Counted from the stretch's first letter, positions 11,012-24,900 are shown. The stretch: 64,000 bases of DNA from Serendipita indica DSM 11827 (GCA_910890315.1 CAJVGD010000001.1:1798001-1862000), one strand, 5' to 3'. Numbers and translations: made by a program. Notes: generated by a model not told the origin, from the sequence alone.

Positions 11012-14000
11012 ATGGACCACCATCAGGCTGCGGCATGGACAGCCGCCGACGGGGAGCGAATGGACGTGGATGTCCCCAAAAACGATGCTGAAGCTGGTTC
11101 TGACGACGAGGAACAACAAGGAAACGCCATGTCAACCGACTCATCCGAGGAGGAAGAAGACGACCCAGAAGAGGCGCGGAAAATTCGCGAGGGCTTCATT
11201 GTAGACGACGAAGACGACGAGTCGGATGAAGAGGAGAGCGAAAAGGAGGACAAGAGTGAAAGTCGCAAGGAAAGGCGCAAACATCGCAAGGAACGACGCC
11301 GAAGACGCGGTCAGTCGCCCGCTATTACCTGTCTGTCACGCTGACTCAGCTCGCGTTCTCTCGTGCAGAGCGAGGAGAAGATGAGGAAGAAGATGATGAG
11401 ATGGGCGAACTTGACGAAGACGATTTGGAGCTCGTCGAGGAGTTTACAGGCCAGAGAGTGAGGCCCTCTAAATCTCGCCTCAAGCGTCTCCGTCGTGCTC
11501 GAGAGGATGACGAAGATGATGACATTACTACTCGGCGTCGCGTGGATGACGATTCAGGAGAAGATGATCACCAACGACGGCGTTCAGCAGCAGAGCCTCG
11601 TGACTTGTGGGAAGACGACGCCGATTTGCGCGTAGCACGACGTGATGAAGAAGATGGGGATGAACAGGATGACTTTGACGATATGGGAGCCTTTATCGTA
11701 CGCGACCCAGAGGATGAAGAAAACGAAATGGGAGAGGCCGAGAGACAAGAGCGTATGGAGCAGCGCAGAGCAGCAAAAGAGAGAAAAAGAGGAGCCGGTG
11801 ATATCTCTAAGCTTGCTGGCTTGGACCAAAAGTGAGGATACGGTTACACTCTTCAGAAAAAGGACGCTGACACTCCAAAGTGCTCTTTCAACTCTCTTTG
11901 AAGTGTTTGGAGATGGTACAGACTATGATTGGGCTCTTGGAGACGAAGAAGAGGTGCAAGAAGTGCGCAAGGAGAGCAAGTATACGGATGTAAGTGTTGC
12001 CTTGTTGTTGGACCCAAGCCTTATTCCCACAAGGTCTTCGAACCTTCAGAGATTCGATCACGTATGCTTACAGAGGATGACGATCTCATCCGAACTCTGG
12101 ACCTACCAGAACGGATGCTGCTGGCAACCAGTTCCCTTTCTACCGAGACCACACTCGCATTGGATTCACCTCTCTCTCCTCACGATCTAGACGACGCTGC
12201 ATATTGGGTCGCCTTGCGTTTGGGTCAACGTATTGAGCGCGATTTCTTCAAAGCGGGGGGCCAGTTCCGTCATTACCTCGAGGACCTGATCACAGCCGTT
12301 CGTTCGACACTCGATTTCCTCTTCATTCAAGGGTTTGAAGTTCCATTCATAGCAACACACAAGATTGATTGCATTTGGCACATTGACGACGGCGCACAGA
12401 TTGAGCTTCTTAGCTTATCCGAGCTCTGGAGAGTGTACACGCTGGGCCAAAAGTTCAGGGCATATCTGGAGCGAAGACGAGGGCTTGAAGCCACGCATGC
12501 CAAACTCAGTTCACCAGACGACTACTACAAGATTGACATCCAGCCGAAAATCGACTCTATCGAGATGATCACGGATGCAACCGAATGGTTAACGCTTCAA
12601 CATCGACTAGAACTGCGGGACGCGGCTATGATCGAGGATGATGGCAAAGTCAAGCGACCGACTCGTGTATCGGCATACGAGGTGCTAAAGAAGTCGCAGA
12701 TTGATCAGCTTGTCAAGGTATGTTAACCGGGTCACTAGTCTCTTTTGGCTTACTCTCAGCAGGATTTCTGTCCTCCAGCCCGTGAAATTTCGCGCAAGGT
12801 TCGCCAGGTCAGGAGCTCTCGTGGGACAGTAGTACATACTTTCCTCGATGACCCCGCTTTGTCACCCCTGGAGCATGTCACACCGTACGTCGACGCAGAA
12901 AAGCAGCGGTTGATAGAGATCGAGCGTAAACGCTGGGCATCAAATCCCACCGCTATGGATGGACCGACTCCCATCAAAGAGGTTTCGGGACAAGAGCTAC
13001 TGGACAGAGCCAAGATGCTAATTGCTATCGAACTTGGCAAGGATCCGCTGCTTCGTCAAGTCATTCGGGATTTGTTCAAAGAATCTGGTCACGTTTCAGT
13101 CACGCCAACGGAAAAAGGCTTGGTCAAAATCGATGAAACGCATCCCTATTACGTGAGTCATGTCGAGAAGCAAATATTGTTTGCTCATTCTGCATCCCCA
13201 GAATTTTAAATATCTAGACCAGAAGCCCGTGACTGCGATGACTAGAGGCTCCCAATTCCTACACATCCAGGCTGCAGAGGCTGACCATCTAGTCACCGTC
13301 TCTGTTGGAATCAGAGAAGACGTCCGAGTGCAATTCGTCAACGACTTGATCCAAGCAGTCTCCTCTGATGGCTACAGCACTGTTTCGAAACAATGGAATG
13401 ACGTCCGAGCGCAAGCCGTAACCGAGGCTGTCGATAAGCATTTCCTTCCTTTTGGTTCGAAATGGATCCGAGAGTGGCTTAGAGAAGAAGTTGAGGACTT
13501 TCTTGCCAAGGCTTGCGGTGACGAATTGGAAAGAGTCAGCACTTTTCCCTAGGTGCTGATGCATACTGACACCACGTAGAGGGTCAACGTCAAGCCCTTC
13601 ATACCCGTTCGGGAACCTGATACGCCACCAAGTGACGACGCCAAAGTACCAGGCGTCATGGCATTATCCTGGGGTGATGGCGACCCGAAGAAGGATGCCA
13701 TCTTTGTTGTTTACATGGACGAAGCCGGACGTTTCCGCGATCATGCCAAGTTTGACAACCTCAAGGATGAAAATCTTGCGCGTGACTTTGGCGGGATGGT
13801 CAAGAAGCACCAGCCAGATCTCGTGGTCGTCGGCGGATTCAGTGCCAGTACACATCGATTATATGATGTTGTCAGGCTATTGTTGAACGACCCATCCCTA
13901 GCTAAGGAGCAAGCGGAGAGCAACAAAAAGGTTGAACTCGGAGACTTCAAACCAGCCGTCGACCGGCCTTACGATGTTAGGTTCGTTCAGGACTCGGTGG

Positions 14001-16532
14001 CAAGAATCTATCAGCATAGCAAACGAGCAGCAGAGGAACACGGAACGTTACCCATCCTGACGCGATACTGCGTTGGCCTTGCTCGATATGCTCAGAGTCC
14101 CTTGAACGAGTACGCAGCACTTGGTCCCGATATCACTGCAATTACCTTTGATCAAGATTCTCAACACTTGGTATGACACTCTCCGTTTCTGGACCGCTAT
14201 TCTGATGCGCCATAGATTCCTCGCGAGAAACTGTTGATCTCCCTTGAACGAGCCTTGGTCAACGTTGTCAACAGAGTTGGTGTCGATATCAATCGCGCCG
14301 TTCATGATCAGTATTATCAGGCACTTTTACCGTTCGTTGCTGGACTGGGACCACGAAAAGCGCAGCATATCGTGCGCAAAGTTGCTGCCCTGGTGAGAAC
14401 ATTCTCAAAGCCGCAGCGTGTCTGACAACTCACCAGGGAAGCCTCGCCAATCGCGAACAATTCGTACATCGCGAAATCATGACTACTAAGGTCTGGCTGA
14501 ACTCGGCTGGATTCTTGCGTATTCCACAAGACATCTATTCCAAGTCGTATCAGGCGTCGAGAGTTTCAGGGGAAACTATTGCAATACGTGACATGCAAGA
14601 CCCTCTTGACGGAACCCGTCTTCACCCGCAAGACTACGACCTGGCCCGTAAAATGGCAGTAGATGCGCTTGGCGAGGATGAAGAGGATTACGCAGACGAG
14701 CACCCGTCAGCATTGGTCGTGAAGTTCCTGAAAGGAGACTTTGAAGATGCGGATAGCAAAGGCGATGGTCAAGACAGATCCAAGCTCAGTGATTCAGAGA
14801 AACGCCGGAAGAAGGAGAACGCACTCAACCTCCTCAATCTCGATGATTTCGCGTTGAATCTCCTGCAAAGTCAGAACGAGCAGAAGCGAATGACACTGAG
14901 CTTGATCAAGGCAGAACTGGTTGCACCATTCCACGACAATCGTCCGGCGTTTGTTCCTCCAGATGAGTGGGAGGTACTCGCGATGCTGACTGGAGAGTCG
15001 GACAAGTCTCTGCGTCTCGGATTGATTCTATCAGTCCAAGTGTTGCGCATTAAACCGAACTTCATTATCGTCAAGCTCGCGTCGAACCTAGAGGGAATTA
15101 TCAACGCGCAATATCTTGGCGAAGATGGCGATACTGTGCAGCCGGACCGCATAGTTAAAGTGGGTCAGGCAATACGCGCACGGCTGATCGCTCTCAACCC
15201 CAGAGAGTTTTATATCGAATTGTCGTCCCGACCGTCGGATCTACTCACCGGGGACGAGTCATATCAACGTGTAGAGGTTGACCAGTATTTCGATAACGAT
15301 AAAGCCACTCGTGACAAGGAGATTCTGCAGAGGAAGAAAAACAGTCAGAAGAATCATGCGCGAAGAATCGTCAAGCATCCAAATTTCTTCAATATGAACT
15401 CAAAGCAGGCAGAAGAGCATTTATCGAAACAGCACCGTGGAGATGTTGTGATTCGACCTTCTTCAAAGGGTCCAGAGCATCTGGCTGTCACATGGAAAGT
15501 AGACAGGAATATCTACCAGCACATAGGTATGAAATTTATAGCTTGTTTTCCCGAGCCTAAACATATTGCAGATGTTCTGGAGGTTCCTATGGACGCGAAT
15601 GATCCGATGGCTGGCTACAAGTACATAGTGGACCATGGACGTGAAGGGCAACGCGAGTTCTCTGATTTGGACGAGCTCATAGTCAATCATGTCAAAGCCA
15701 TGGCTCGAAAGGTGGATGAGTTGATGGCGCACGACAAGTATAGGCACGGTTCACCCGTCGATTTGGGTCAGTATGAACGTCTTGTTCATCTTGTTTCTCA
15801 TTTCTCCTAGCCAACAACCTGACTATGATGGTCAACGCCAATCCTGACAAGAGTCTCTATGTCTTCGGACTGAATCCCGAGCGCCCAGGCTACTTCAACT
15901 TAATGTTCAAGGCCAACGTCAATGCACCTGTCGTAACATGGGTGTGTTTGCTGTTGTGATGGTGCTCTAAATCTCATTGTTTCTAGCCTGTCAAGGTCAC
16001 GCCCGAAGCCTACGTCTTCTTCGGTGAAAAGTTACCAAGTGTGCCTCAACTTTGTGACGCGTTCAAGATGAGGTATGCTTGATATAGGTAGTGTCAATCG
16101 GTTGCTCATTCGTGCACTCAGGCATATCGGTCCTCTCGCCGGTGCGAGACCTCTACATTCAGGCATGACCCCGTATGGGGCGAGAACACCTGGTGGCCGC
16201 ACTCCCGCTGCGTCTCGCCCTCCTGGACCACCTGCGCAATCCAAGACGCCAAACCCTTATCACACTCCAAGCTACCAGCAACCATCGATGTCTACTCCAC
16301 AACAGTATCCTCCGCAGATGACCACCGGACCCCAACTGCTTGGATATGGGGTTCCGCCTCCGCAAACCCCATCGTGGGGAGGTATGCCCCCGCCTCAACA
16401 TGGAGGTATGCCATCAGGCATCCATCCGTCTCGAGCAGCCATGCTCCAACAGAGTAGTGGTTGGGCCCTCCAGCTGGCGGAGGAAGCGGCGGTGGTACTG
16501 GTGCTGGAACCAATAATTGGTCCAGGAGATGA
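11012..16532 (+). CDS. SPT6: Transcription elongation factor SPT6
   Basis: SPT6 is a histone chaperone that travels with RNA polymerase II. ATG 11012 gives MDHHQAAAW. The N-terminal third is highly acidic (11100-11800) with the conserved REGFIVDDEDD motif and FGDGTDYDW near 11900. The core follows: helix-turn-helix region (12100-12700), YqgF-like domain (WGDGDPKKD near 13670, VVVGGFSAS near 13830), HhH and DLD-like part (AGLGPRKAQHI near 14340; VWLNSAGFLRIP), S1 RNA-binding domain (about 15020-15210), then tandem SH2 (VIRPSSKGPEHLAVTWK near 15450). The tail is rich in Pro, Gly and Thr-Pro, as in other Spt6 proteins. Introns fall near 11310-11370, 11835, 12718, 13155, 13550, 14172, 14395, 15527, 15765, 15940 and 16075. 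Near 16465 the expected tail GPPAGGG and ending NNWSRR (stop 16530-16532) lies in the -1 frame, as though one G of a GGGG run were missing. The uninterrupted frame instead ends at 16605. Confidence 0.92.
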
Positions 16533-16652
16533 TTGCGAACTAAAAGTAGCGTACCGGTGTATCTTTGGATCCGTTGTATACATAGAATTTCAAGACCCTC
16601 ATTAGCCAAAGAGGTGATTATAGTAGAGTCAACGGAAGATACAAATATCGAC

Positions 16653-18291
16653 TTAGGCCACTTCTTGAAGTTCTCTCCGTTTTCCTGCGCAATGTTCAGG
16701 CTGTAGCGCTGTAACGTTCGATTGAACTCACCTCGAATACCCCATATCCCCCAATTCGTTCGAACCATAAGGCGAGGGTCGAATTCAGCTACTTCCCACC
16801 TTTCGCTCTTGAATGGGTTTTCTCCAGGAGTGAGAATCCAATCGAATTCGCCGGCCACACCAGGGACACCTTCGAGCGACCGTACGTCTCTCTCCACATC
16901 CTCTGGCGAAAATCCGGTCACGAACAAGGCACATTTCGTTTCCAGAATGAGCGGTATAACATTACCCCACTCAGATGGGGACGCTATCTGAGTGATTCCG
17001 GGAGTATGCTGCGAAGGGAAACCGAATCCTGGCTGGAATGCAAAGAAGACGTCAGTGTATGGGTCAAATGGCCCAAACTTTTCGTGAATGTCCTGATAAG
17101 GGGAGCGAAGTGCGCCAATCTGAAGTTGGTCGTTGATTGGGTTCATGTACGATGGCACACCCCAGACGGAAACTTCGTTTCGCGTATATTTCGACATACG
17201 GAGTTCTCGAATTTCCGGTTTCCATACTCGTAGAGACTTTAGGGCTTCTTTCTCGGCAGGTGTGATAGCCATTGCGTCGGCGGCTGCGCCTGTCTCGCCT
17301 TTTCTTTCGGAGGCAGCAGACGGGGTCGGACTGGATTCAGGAGCTGACGAGGCTTGTTCCTCTGGAGGGAGCGAGACCTTGGGTAGAGATACCTCCGGCC
17401 CAATATGATAGATGGAGAGAGTTGCGCTCGGGAACATTAATGACAGCTGATTCCAAACATGGGGAGGCAGGGATGATTCAGCTCGTGCTCCAAGGAGGAA
17501 GAGGCGAACGGGTGGTCGCTCAGGAGAAGGCCCGTGACTTTCTGGAGCTCCCATTGGAGCGTGTAAACTTGTTCGCAAGGCTAAGAGCGTGTCAGAGAGA
17601 CATAAGCCCGTGAGGACTCTTACCGTTTAGCGAACGCAAACCCTCCGGAGTTAACCGTTGATTTCTTGTCGTAAGACTACTATACTCATGGAGCACCCCA
17701 GCAATTGTCATTGGGTAGGTAAGCAGTTTACTCAGATGGCGGCCTGCTCGATCGGTGTCGACCGAAGGAAAGCCTCTTGTATAGTAAAAGATATCCCAGT
17801 TGGAGAGCGATACGACCTCTCCATACGGGATTGGACCTGAGCATGTCAGATATTTGGGACAGATTCAAAAGTAGGAAACGGACCAGGCATCGCATATTCG
17901 TGCATCTCGCGTCCGCTTCGCAGGTCGTGGTCGTCTTCATTGACCTGCCTTAGCCTTGTACAGTATTTTGCATGTTCTTCATCTTGCTCCCAATGCTCGC
18001 CTGAACAGTGAGTGGGCCAACCACAGTCTGGACATTCGTGCTTGACGTTTTGCGCGTTCCTTCTACATTTAAACACACTGGACAGGATGCAAGCTTCTTT
18101 ATGCGTTCTCCTCTCATCCTGATATCGCGGTTAGGCGACTGTGAATGCAGATGAAATAATTCTGGATCATCGTCGTCTGGCCGGAGAGCTCTGCTCGTTG
18201 GAGGAGGTTCTACTTTTCGTGAAAAATTGAAGAAATAACGACGAGGAAATGCCGTTGCGCATGAACGACGCGCGAGTCGAATGGCAAACAT
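16653..18291 (-). CDS. MSS51: MSS51-like mitochondrial zinc-finger protein
   Basis: Yeast Mss51 is a translational activator and assembly factor for cytochrome c oxidase subunit 1. ATG 18291 gives a basic N-terminus, MFAIRLARRSCATAF, that looks like a mitochondrial presequence. A cysteine cluster (CPVC, then HECPDCGWPTHCS and HAKYC, 18090-17940) forms the Mss51/MYND-like zinc finger. The large exon (17578 down to 16732) holds the conserved C-terminal domain with YMNPINDQLQIG, FGPFDPYTDVFFAF and NWGIWGIR. A 47-nt intron (16731-16685, GTGAGT...GCGCAG) joins to a short last exon giving GIWGIRGKRRELQEVA and a stop at 16653. Within the zinc finger, the CPVC part and the HECPDC part are in different frames with no plausible intron between them (about 18030-18070), so one base is probably wrong or the finger is broken. 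It converges on SPT6 and diverges from the M13 peptidase. Confidence 0.85.
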
Positions 18292-18400
18292 GGTCAAGGA
18301 GTGGTCTAGGACCTTGAACCGCAACCGAGACCTCTGTGCCGGTCCTTTTCCATTGAACAACTAGCAAAATTGGCTAAATTTCCTCATTTATAAACGCGGA

Positions 18401-21400
18401 ATGTCTGCTCCAGCAGCGCCTGCAGACGTAGGCACGTACGGCGAGTCTGCCTATCGAGTTGTGCTAATAACCGTCTAGAGACGGCCCCTTTGCTTAGGTC
18501 TTCAGACGAAGATGAACAAAGTCAAGCGCAAGACGAGGGTTTCTTCCAAAAACTTGCAGACATTGCTGAGCAACCGTTGACGACGCTCACAAAGGTCCTT
18601 CTCGGCGTCTGTTTATTCCTTTTGCTCTTACTTTCGGTGTTCGTTGGTCTATTCGCTGGAGCTCAGCACAAGATCAACCACAAGCCGAGTCCTGCCCCGC
18701 CGTCGGTCACACCTACCACAGTCCTAACCACGGTCACTGAGACACTCGTCAGTACTAAGACGAGCATCTTTACCACAACTGTAGCCTTGCCTGCACCAAC
18801 GGGCGAACCTACTGCGGTATGTAGTATGAGCGCGTGCATGACCACATGGCTGACCGCAGCTAGGATGTTTGCACATCTTCGGATTGCATTATTCTGTCAG
18901 CCTCAATACTGTCATCTATCGACACATCTTTCGACCCCTGTGAAGACTTCTATCTTTATACAAGTGCGTTTACTCGTCAACGGCTGTATCTGACATGTTG
19001 ACATTCTCTTAGACAATGGTTGGTTGAAGTCGCATCCTATTCCCTCTGATAAAGGCTCGTTTGGAAACTTTGAAGACGTTCAACTTCAAAACGAAGTATG
19101 GATACCCTGTTGCATGCATTCACAACTGATGAACCTCCAAGGCTATCATTCGGGAAATTCTGGAAGCACCTTCTCCAAAGGACCTTGACCTTTACGATAG
19201 AAAGTCTCTGCAAAAGGTCAAGGCTCTCTACGGTGAATGCTTGGCCGAGGATAAGCTTGACAAAGTTGGCATGGCCCCATTGCTGGATACTATTCGTGTT
19301 GTCCGAGGTCTCTACAACGGAAGCACCAGCATAGATCCACATTTTGCAACGCAACAAGATGGAACTCAACGTTCGTTTGCTACCGAAGCCACACCAAAGG
19401 GACTCACGGCTGCCCTTGCTTATCTTCATTCGAGAGGTAAGGTTACTGTGTCTATTTTCCCTTCGACTGACAGGTCAAAGGCGTCGGTGCGCTCTTCGGG
19501 TTCGATATTGACGGAGATATTGGAGTCGATCCTGATAAAATGAGTAAGTTGTCGAGGAAATCACAAGCTTTTGCTGATGCCTAATAGCTCTCTGGTTCTG
19601 GCAACCAGAACTGGGATTACCATCCAAGGTAGAGACGCAGGCTCTTTGGGTCAAGCAAATCTCATTGCGTAATAGGAATACTACGAAGAGCCTGAAATCA
19701 GCAAAGTCTACGAGGCTGCCATTGAAAAACTTCTCTTTACAGTATTTGAAGAGGAGAAAGCTGTACAGTCGAAGCAATTCTGGCCGCCCTTCCCTTGGCC
19801 TCAACCTCCAAAAGGTGGTGACGATGATGAAAAACCTGAGAATAGCACGGTACGCGCCAAACGTTTGGCAAAGTCCGTCTTCAAGTTTGAGCAAGCGATT
19901 GCCAGGGCAAGCCAGGACTTGTGAGTACCATCTCTGGTTGGGTCAATCATTATTGATCCGATTCGATAGGGATGAGCTATATGATCCAATTGGGAGCTAT
20001 AATCCGGTCCCTTTCTCGAATCTGACAGAGGGACTGCCGCAAATTCAATTCGACAACTATCTTACGGCTTTTGCACCGCGTTCGTTCCCTTCGCGTGTGA
20101 TAGTCACTTATCCTGCGTACATTACCAGTCTATCAGCAATTTTAGACGATGCGAAAAAGGAAGACGTCGAGGCATACCTCATCGCTCGCACCATCTTGTC
20201 GTTGGCACCTCTTCTGGGCCAAGATACGTACATATGGAAGGTAGTACGGGAGCTGAGAGAAGTGCTTGGTGGTCTTAAGAAAGGAGCATTACCGGATCGT
20301 TCCGAGTACTGTGCCAAGGTCGTTAGCGAAGTCCTGGTATGTGTGCCCAACTACCTTGAACTAAACTTAAGTCATCTAGGGATATGCAACTGGACGCTTC
20401 TTCGTTCACGAGGCGTTTGGCGGCGAATCAAAGAAGAAAGCCAGCAACGTTATTACAAGTATGCTATATCTAGCTCTTAGGTGTACTTGCTCATCAAGTC
20501 TCAGATGTCATTGAGGCATTCAAGACTTCACTTCCACACCTCAGCTGGATGGACAAGAATTCATCAACCGCGGCAGCGGAGAAGGCAAGTCGATCAACTT
20601 GCACTGCTTTCTAATTCTCACCCACTACAGGCGAGCGCAATTGACGTCAAAGTTGGTTATCCATTATGGCCGAACACGGAATCCTCCTTCCAGATTTACA
20701 ACTTCTATAAAGCATTGGATCCATCCGCTAACGGCTATTTCGCGACAGTCCTTGCTCAAGAGTGAGTTTCTTATTATTCAAGCCCACTGTAGCTCACGGT
20801 TATCCAGGACTTGGGATCAAATCAGAAAGTGGCAAAAGCTCGGCCGCGCTCGTAACCATATGGAGTGGGAGATGTTTGCATCAACTGTCAACGCGTATTA
20901 CAATCCACCGGCTCAGGAAATAGTCTTCCCTGCCGGTATTATGAGACCGCCGTGGTTCAGCGTCAATTGGTGAGCAGTTTGTCCGATAGATCGACCATGT
21001 ATTTAATCCTCTTAGGCCAGGATATCTCAACTATGGAGGAATGGGTGCAATTGCCGCTCATGAACTTTGCGTGAGTTGCCCATAACATATATGGACCACG
21101 GTGACTAAGGACGATGATAGCATGCCTTTGACTCTGCAGGAAGAATGTACAACCAACACGGGAAACTAGAAGAATGGTGGACCAATACAACCAGCCAAAA
21201 CTTCGACAAGATCCAAAAGTGCATCTCAAAGCAGTATTCAGGTGCTTAATGCCTCTCTATTTTGATCGCGACTGACGTGTTGTAGAATACACAATCGACG
21301 ATGGCAAAGGAAACAAGGTCCATGTTAACGTGAGCAATCCGATGACGTTGATCACGCATACTGAATCATAGCAGGGGGAACTAACCTCTGGCGAAAATAT

Positions 21401-21859
21401 CGCCGACCAAGGTAAGTAAAGAGATATCCGCCTCAAGTGATGGCTCATGAGATTCTAGGTCTCATCAACTCTTATCGAGCATGGAAGGCAAACTACAACT
21501 CGTCATATGAGCAAGGCTCCGAGTACCTTCTCCCTGGCTTGAACTACACTAGGTAAGTGTATTAAGCCGACATCTATCTTTCTCATACATAGAATCAGGG
21601 AACAACTCTTCTTCATCTCTTTTGGCCGCACTTGGGCTCGAAACATGCGGCCTGCGTCAGCCGTTCAGCGAATACGCACTGACCCGCACTCTCCAACCCA
21701 GTTCCGCGTAGATGGGACCCTATCCGACATCCCGGAGTTTGCCCAGGCGTTTAACTGCTCCACCGGCTCAAAGGTATGATCGTTTCTGGAGCTTTTCTCC
21801 CTTCTAATACTCTGTAGTTGAACCCTCCAAAGGAGAAGCAATGTAGGCTATGGTCATAG
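18401..21859 (+). CDS. M13-family zinc metallopeptidase (neprilysin / endothelin-converting-enzyme type)
   Basis: This is predicted to be a type II membrane peptidase. ATG 18401 opens MSAPAAPAD; after an intron come TAPLLRSSDEDEQ and one transmembrane segment (LLGVCLFLLLLLSVFVGLF, near 18600-18655), so the catalytic part faces the lumen or outside. The DPCEDFYLY motif near 18945 and GALFGFDIDGD near 19490 are typical of M13 N-terminal domains. The catalytic block reads PAGIMRPPWF, then HELCH near 21057-21123 (two zinc ligands and the catalytic Glu), then GENIADQG near 21395 (third zinc ligand). The C-terminus ends with the conserved CRLW tetrapeptide plus Ser. There are many introns, and one splits the HELCH codons. 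Length and all active-site residues match the family. No break was seen. Confidence 0.9.
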
Positions 21860-21953
21860 TCACAGGATTGTAATGATATGCTATTGAATGTCAGTAGATT
21901 GATACAGTACATGTCTTGTCGAGCGAATAGTCCATATTGGAGATAAGTTAAGC

Positions 21954-24900
21954 CTACGAGGCCTTGCTAGCCTCCAACGCAGCCTTGAGCTCTTTGCGCG
22001 TCTTATAAAAGTCGGAAAAGTTGAGCCGGACAGAGAGGAAACGGCAGTCGAGATCTTGATGTAATTGGAGAGAGTGCACGATCGCTTGTGCTCGCTCGGT
22101 GAATAAGCCACTGTACTCTTTGACTCTTCGAAGAATACGGGGGAGGTTATCTGCAGACTTAGAGGCGCCGAGGCCGTCGCTTTCTGAGATTGTAAACACG
22201 CCCTGTGCAAGTGTTAGAAAGTTAATCAGAAAGCACGGGGATACAGACTCTGTCATGGTCTCTTTCGCTGTCTGCTCTCGCCGCCTCTGCCAGACAATAA
22301 TTGTAAAGCGTTTCCTGAAAGTTCCATCAATATCAGCCCCCCTGAATTCGGAGAAATCCCTACAGCAGCATCCCGGAATTGAAGGATATTGTTAAATAGT
22401 TCTCTGACTTGGATGAGCAAATGTTCCTAGGAGAAATTAGATAGTGAAGCTAGTGTTTGAGCTCATTCGTACCTCCTTTCCGGCTTTGGGGCTTATCAGG
22501 AGGATCTTCTTGACCATGCGATCCAGGTAGTTGCGGTGAGCTTGAATAAGGCCATCCAGGTCACCATCCTTCTTCGTCACAAAGTCCATGAGCTCCTTCC
22601 ATGAGCATTCAATAACTTCGAGCTGACAGAATGCCTGCAGTTGTCGCATAAAGTGAATCATCTCCGACAGGACGACGCGGATCTGGTGCCATTCGCCCTC
22701 TAACCGCTCCAAGACGTCTGAATGAGCACTTGAACGCCGTCGAACACCCTTGATCGTAGGTCCCAAAAACGACCTCGCACCACAGGCGATCCTATTCCAC
22801 GACGCACTGAGCGCACCTTCCACCCGCTTCATCTTCCATAAATGGTGGAAGATTTTGAGATATTTCTCCATGCCTTCGGGGTCGATAACAGTGTCGATTG
22901 GCGCATCGACTTTGTACTCTAGCGTGAATACATCCCACCCAATCTCTCCGTGACTGTACTCCATCATTCGTGCATCAAGCCGACGTAGCACATCAGGAGG
23001 ATCGTAGCGAGCATTGGAGGAGCGGACAGCTGCCTCTAGGGTGGCAGTCAGATTGTGACGGTAGAGGGTGTTGGCCGGTCTTGATAGGCTTGTAAGGAGT
23101 GCCTCCATCAATTGATCAGCAAAGTCGCCTTGGCCGAGAAGTAGATAAGATTTGAGAGCCTTCAAGTGATCCAAAAGTCGGAATTTATCCAAGAAGATGT
23201 CAAGTAGCCTCTTGCTCGCTATTTGGTAGGCCGAGTCAATGGAACGAGCCAGACCTGGAAGGTCGCTGTACTTTAGAGCTATAATGCATTATCAGGACTG
23301 TCTAGTGCCATTTAAACCACGCACCTCTGCCAGTATGGTCAAGTTTACTCCTCGTCGCCACCCAATCTGAGTCGTGACAGCTATAGCGAATGAAATTCAG
23401 GCTTTTCCCAGTAGAGAAGATCTAGAAAGCCATAAATTTACATATTTTTATATAAATGCAAGCTTACCTTTCTTCCAAATGATTCACCGACAAAACTTGG
23501 GAGCATGTCTTTTCGGAATTGATATTTGCCCTCCCATAATATAAGTCCATTGTTTCTGGTTTCGTCAGAGTCATTCCTCTCCTCGTCTTCTGCACCTGCA
23601 AATCCTCCGTCTCCAGTCAACACGCCGACATTGGCGTTCGAATAGGCATGAGTATATTGAAGATGCGCCAACTCTTCATTGGCCGCGACAAAGAATTCAG
23701 AGTAGGGGTCATGAAGTTCTCCTGTAAAGAGCCATCTCTGAAGTGTCTGAAAGAAGGGCTTGGAAACCTGACTTATGTAAGCAATAGCAGCCATGGCGAT
23801 CAATATTACCTCTTCAAGCAGCTGATCAGTAAATCCACGAACAAATGGGTCTCCGTTGTCCGTGTAGCCATAAATCAGACTGACAAGAGCCCCGCCGGCA
23901 CTGTCTACAGAGCACTCAATAAAGGTGGCGACACAGGGAGTCGGACGAACCTTGACATCCCTCAACGCAAACGCTCATCATTCTCATCCGCAGACGCCAC
24001 TCGTCCACCCATACTTCGAGGCGACGCAGGGTCAACCCAGATTCCTCTTCACGAGGTCCACCACCCCTTCCGTCGTCTTCCGCTGCGCCAGATTGAGACA
24101 TCTGAGACTCGAGTACGGCGATCAGTCGGTAGTACTCTGTGAGCTGTGATTGAAGGTGATGAGAGAGACTCTATAGTGTGATGAGCAACAGATCAGTGAC
24201 ACGAACATGGACCCGCCTGCTCTATCATCCCGACACCTGGTTTTCCATCATGGTCTCGAACCCACTTGGACACACGGACATACAGATGACCAAGCTCGGA
24301 TAGTCTGAGAATGAGGGCTCTCGTCGGAGCTGGCAAAACATATCTCTGTAGCAATCAGAGATGATCATCTCGCATAGGTAGTGAGCTTACTGGTTCCTCC
24401 GAAAAGGTCACAGTTAGTTCTCCATCCCCTTTGCCCTCAGTAAACTTGACGAATTTGCCTGAGATTCCCTGGAGCAGGTAAAGCGTATCACGCAAGAGGA
24501 CGCTCTCGGCAACTTGAGGCCGACCGTGGCGTAGTCTGTATTCTCGGAGTAGTTGCGCTTTCGATTTCGTCGCAGTGGTTGTTCGGTCGTTTACCATTTG
24601 GGGAGGTGGAGCAATGGATGACTTTCTGGAGCGAGGATGGGGGCTAGAAGGAGAGGATCGTGAGATTGATGGAACTAATGGTGGTATGATTGGTTGAGGC
24701 TGATTAGACGACGCAGAAAGAGCAGCCATGAATTGTAAAACTGCATGCTTCCGCGTCAAGAGATCCTACACGTCCTCTTGCTCAGAACCAAATGTGCGCT
24801 CATGAAGGAGACTAACCTGATCGAGAAGACGTCCCATCAAGTTGGAGAACCGCAACGAGTCTTGGGCGGATACTGCCGAGCGTTTAGACGCATGAAGAGC

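Noticed and set aside
16292-16652. Continuation of the minus-strand MSS51 frame into DNA antisense to the SPT6 tail
   Set aside because: Removing the 47-nt consensus intron at 16731-16685 gives a family-like ending (GKRRELQEVA) with a stop at 16653. The longer frame is only the antisense of Pro/Gly-rich SPT6 codons.
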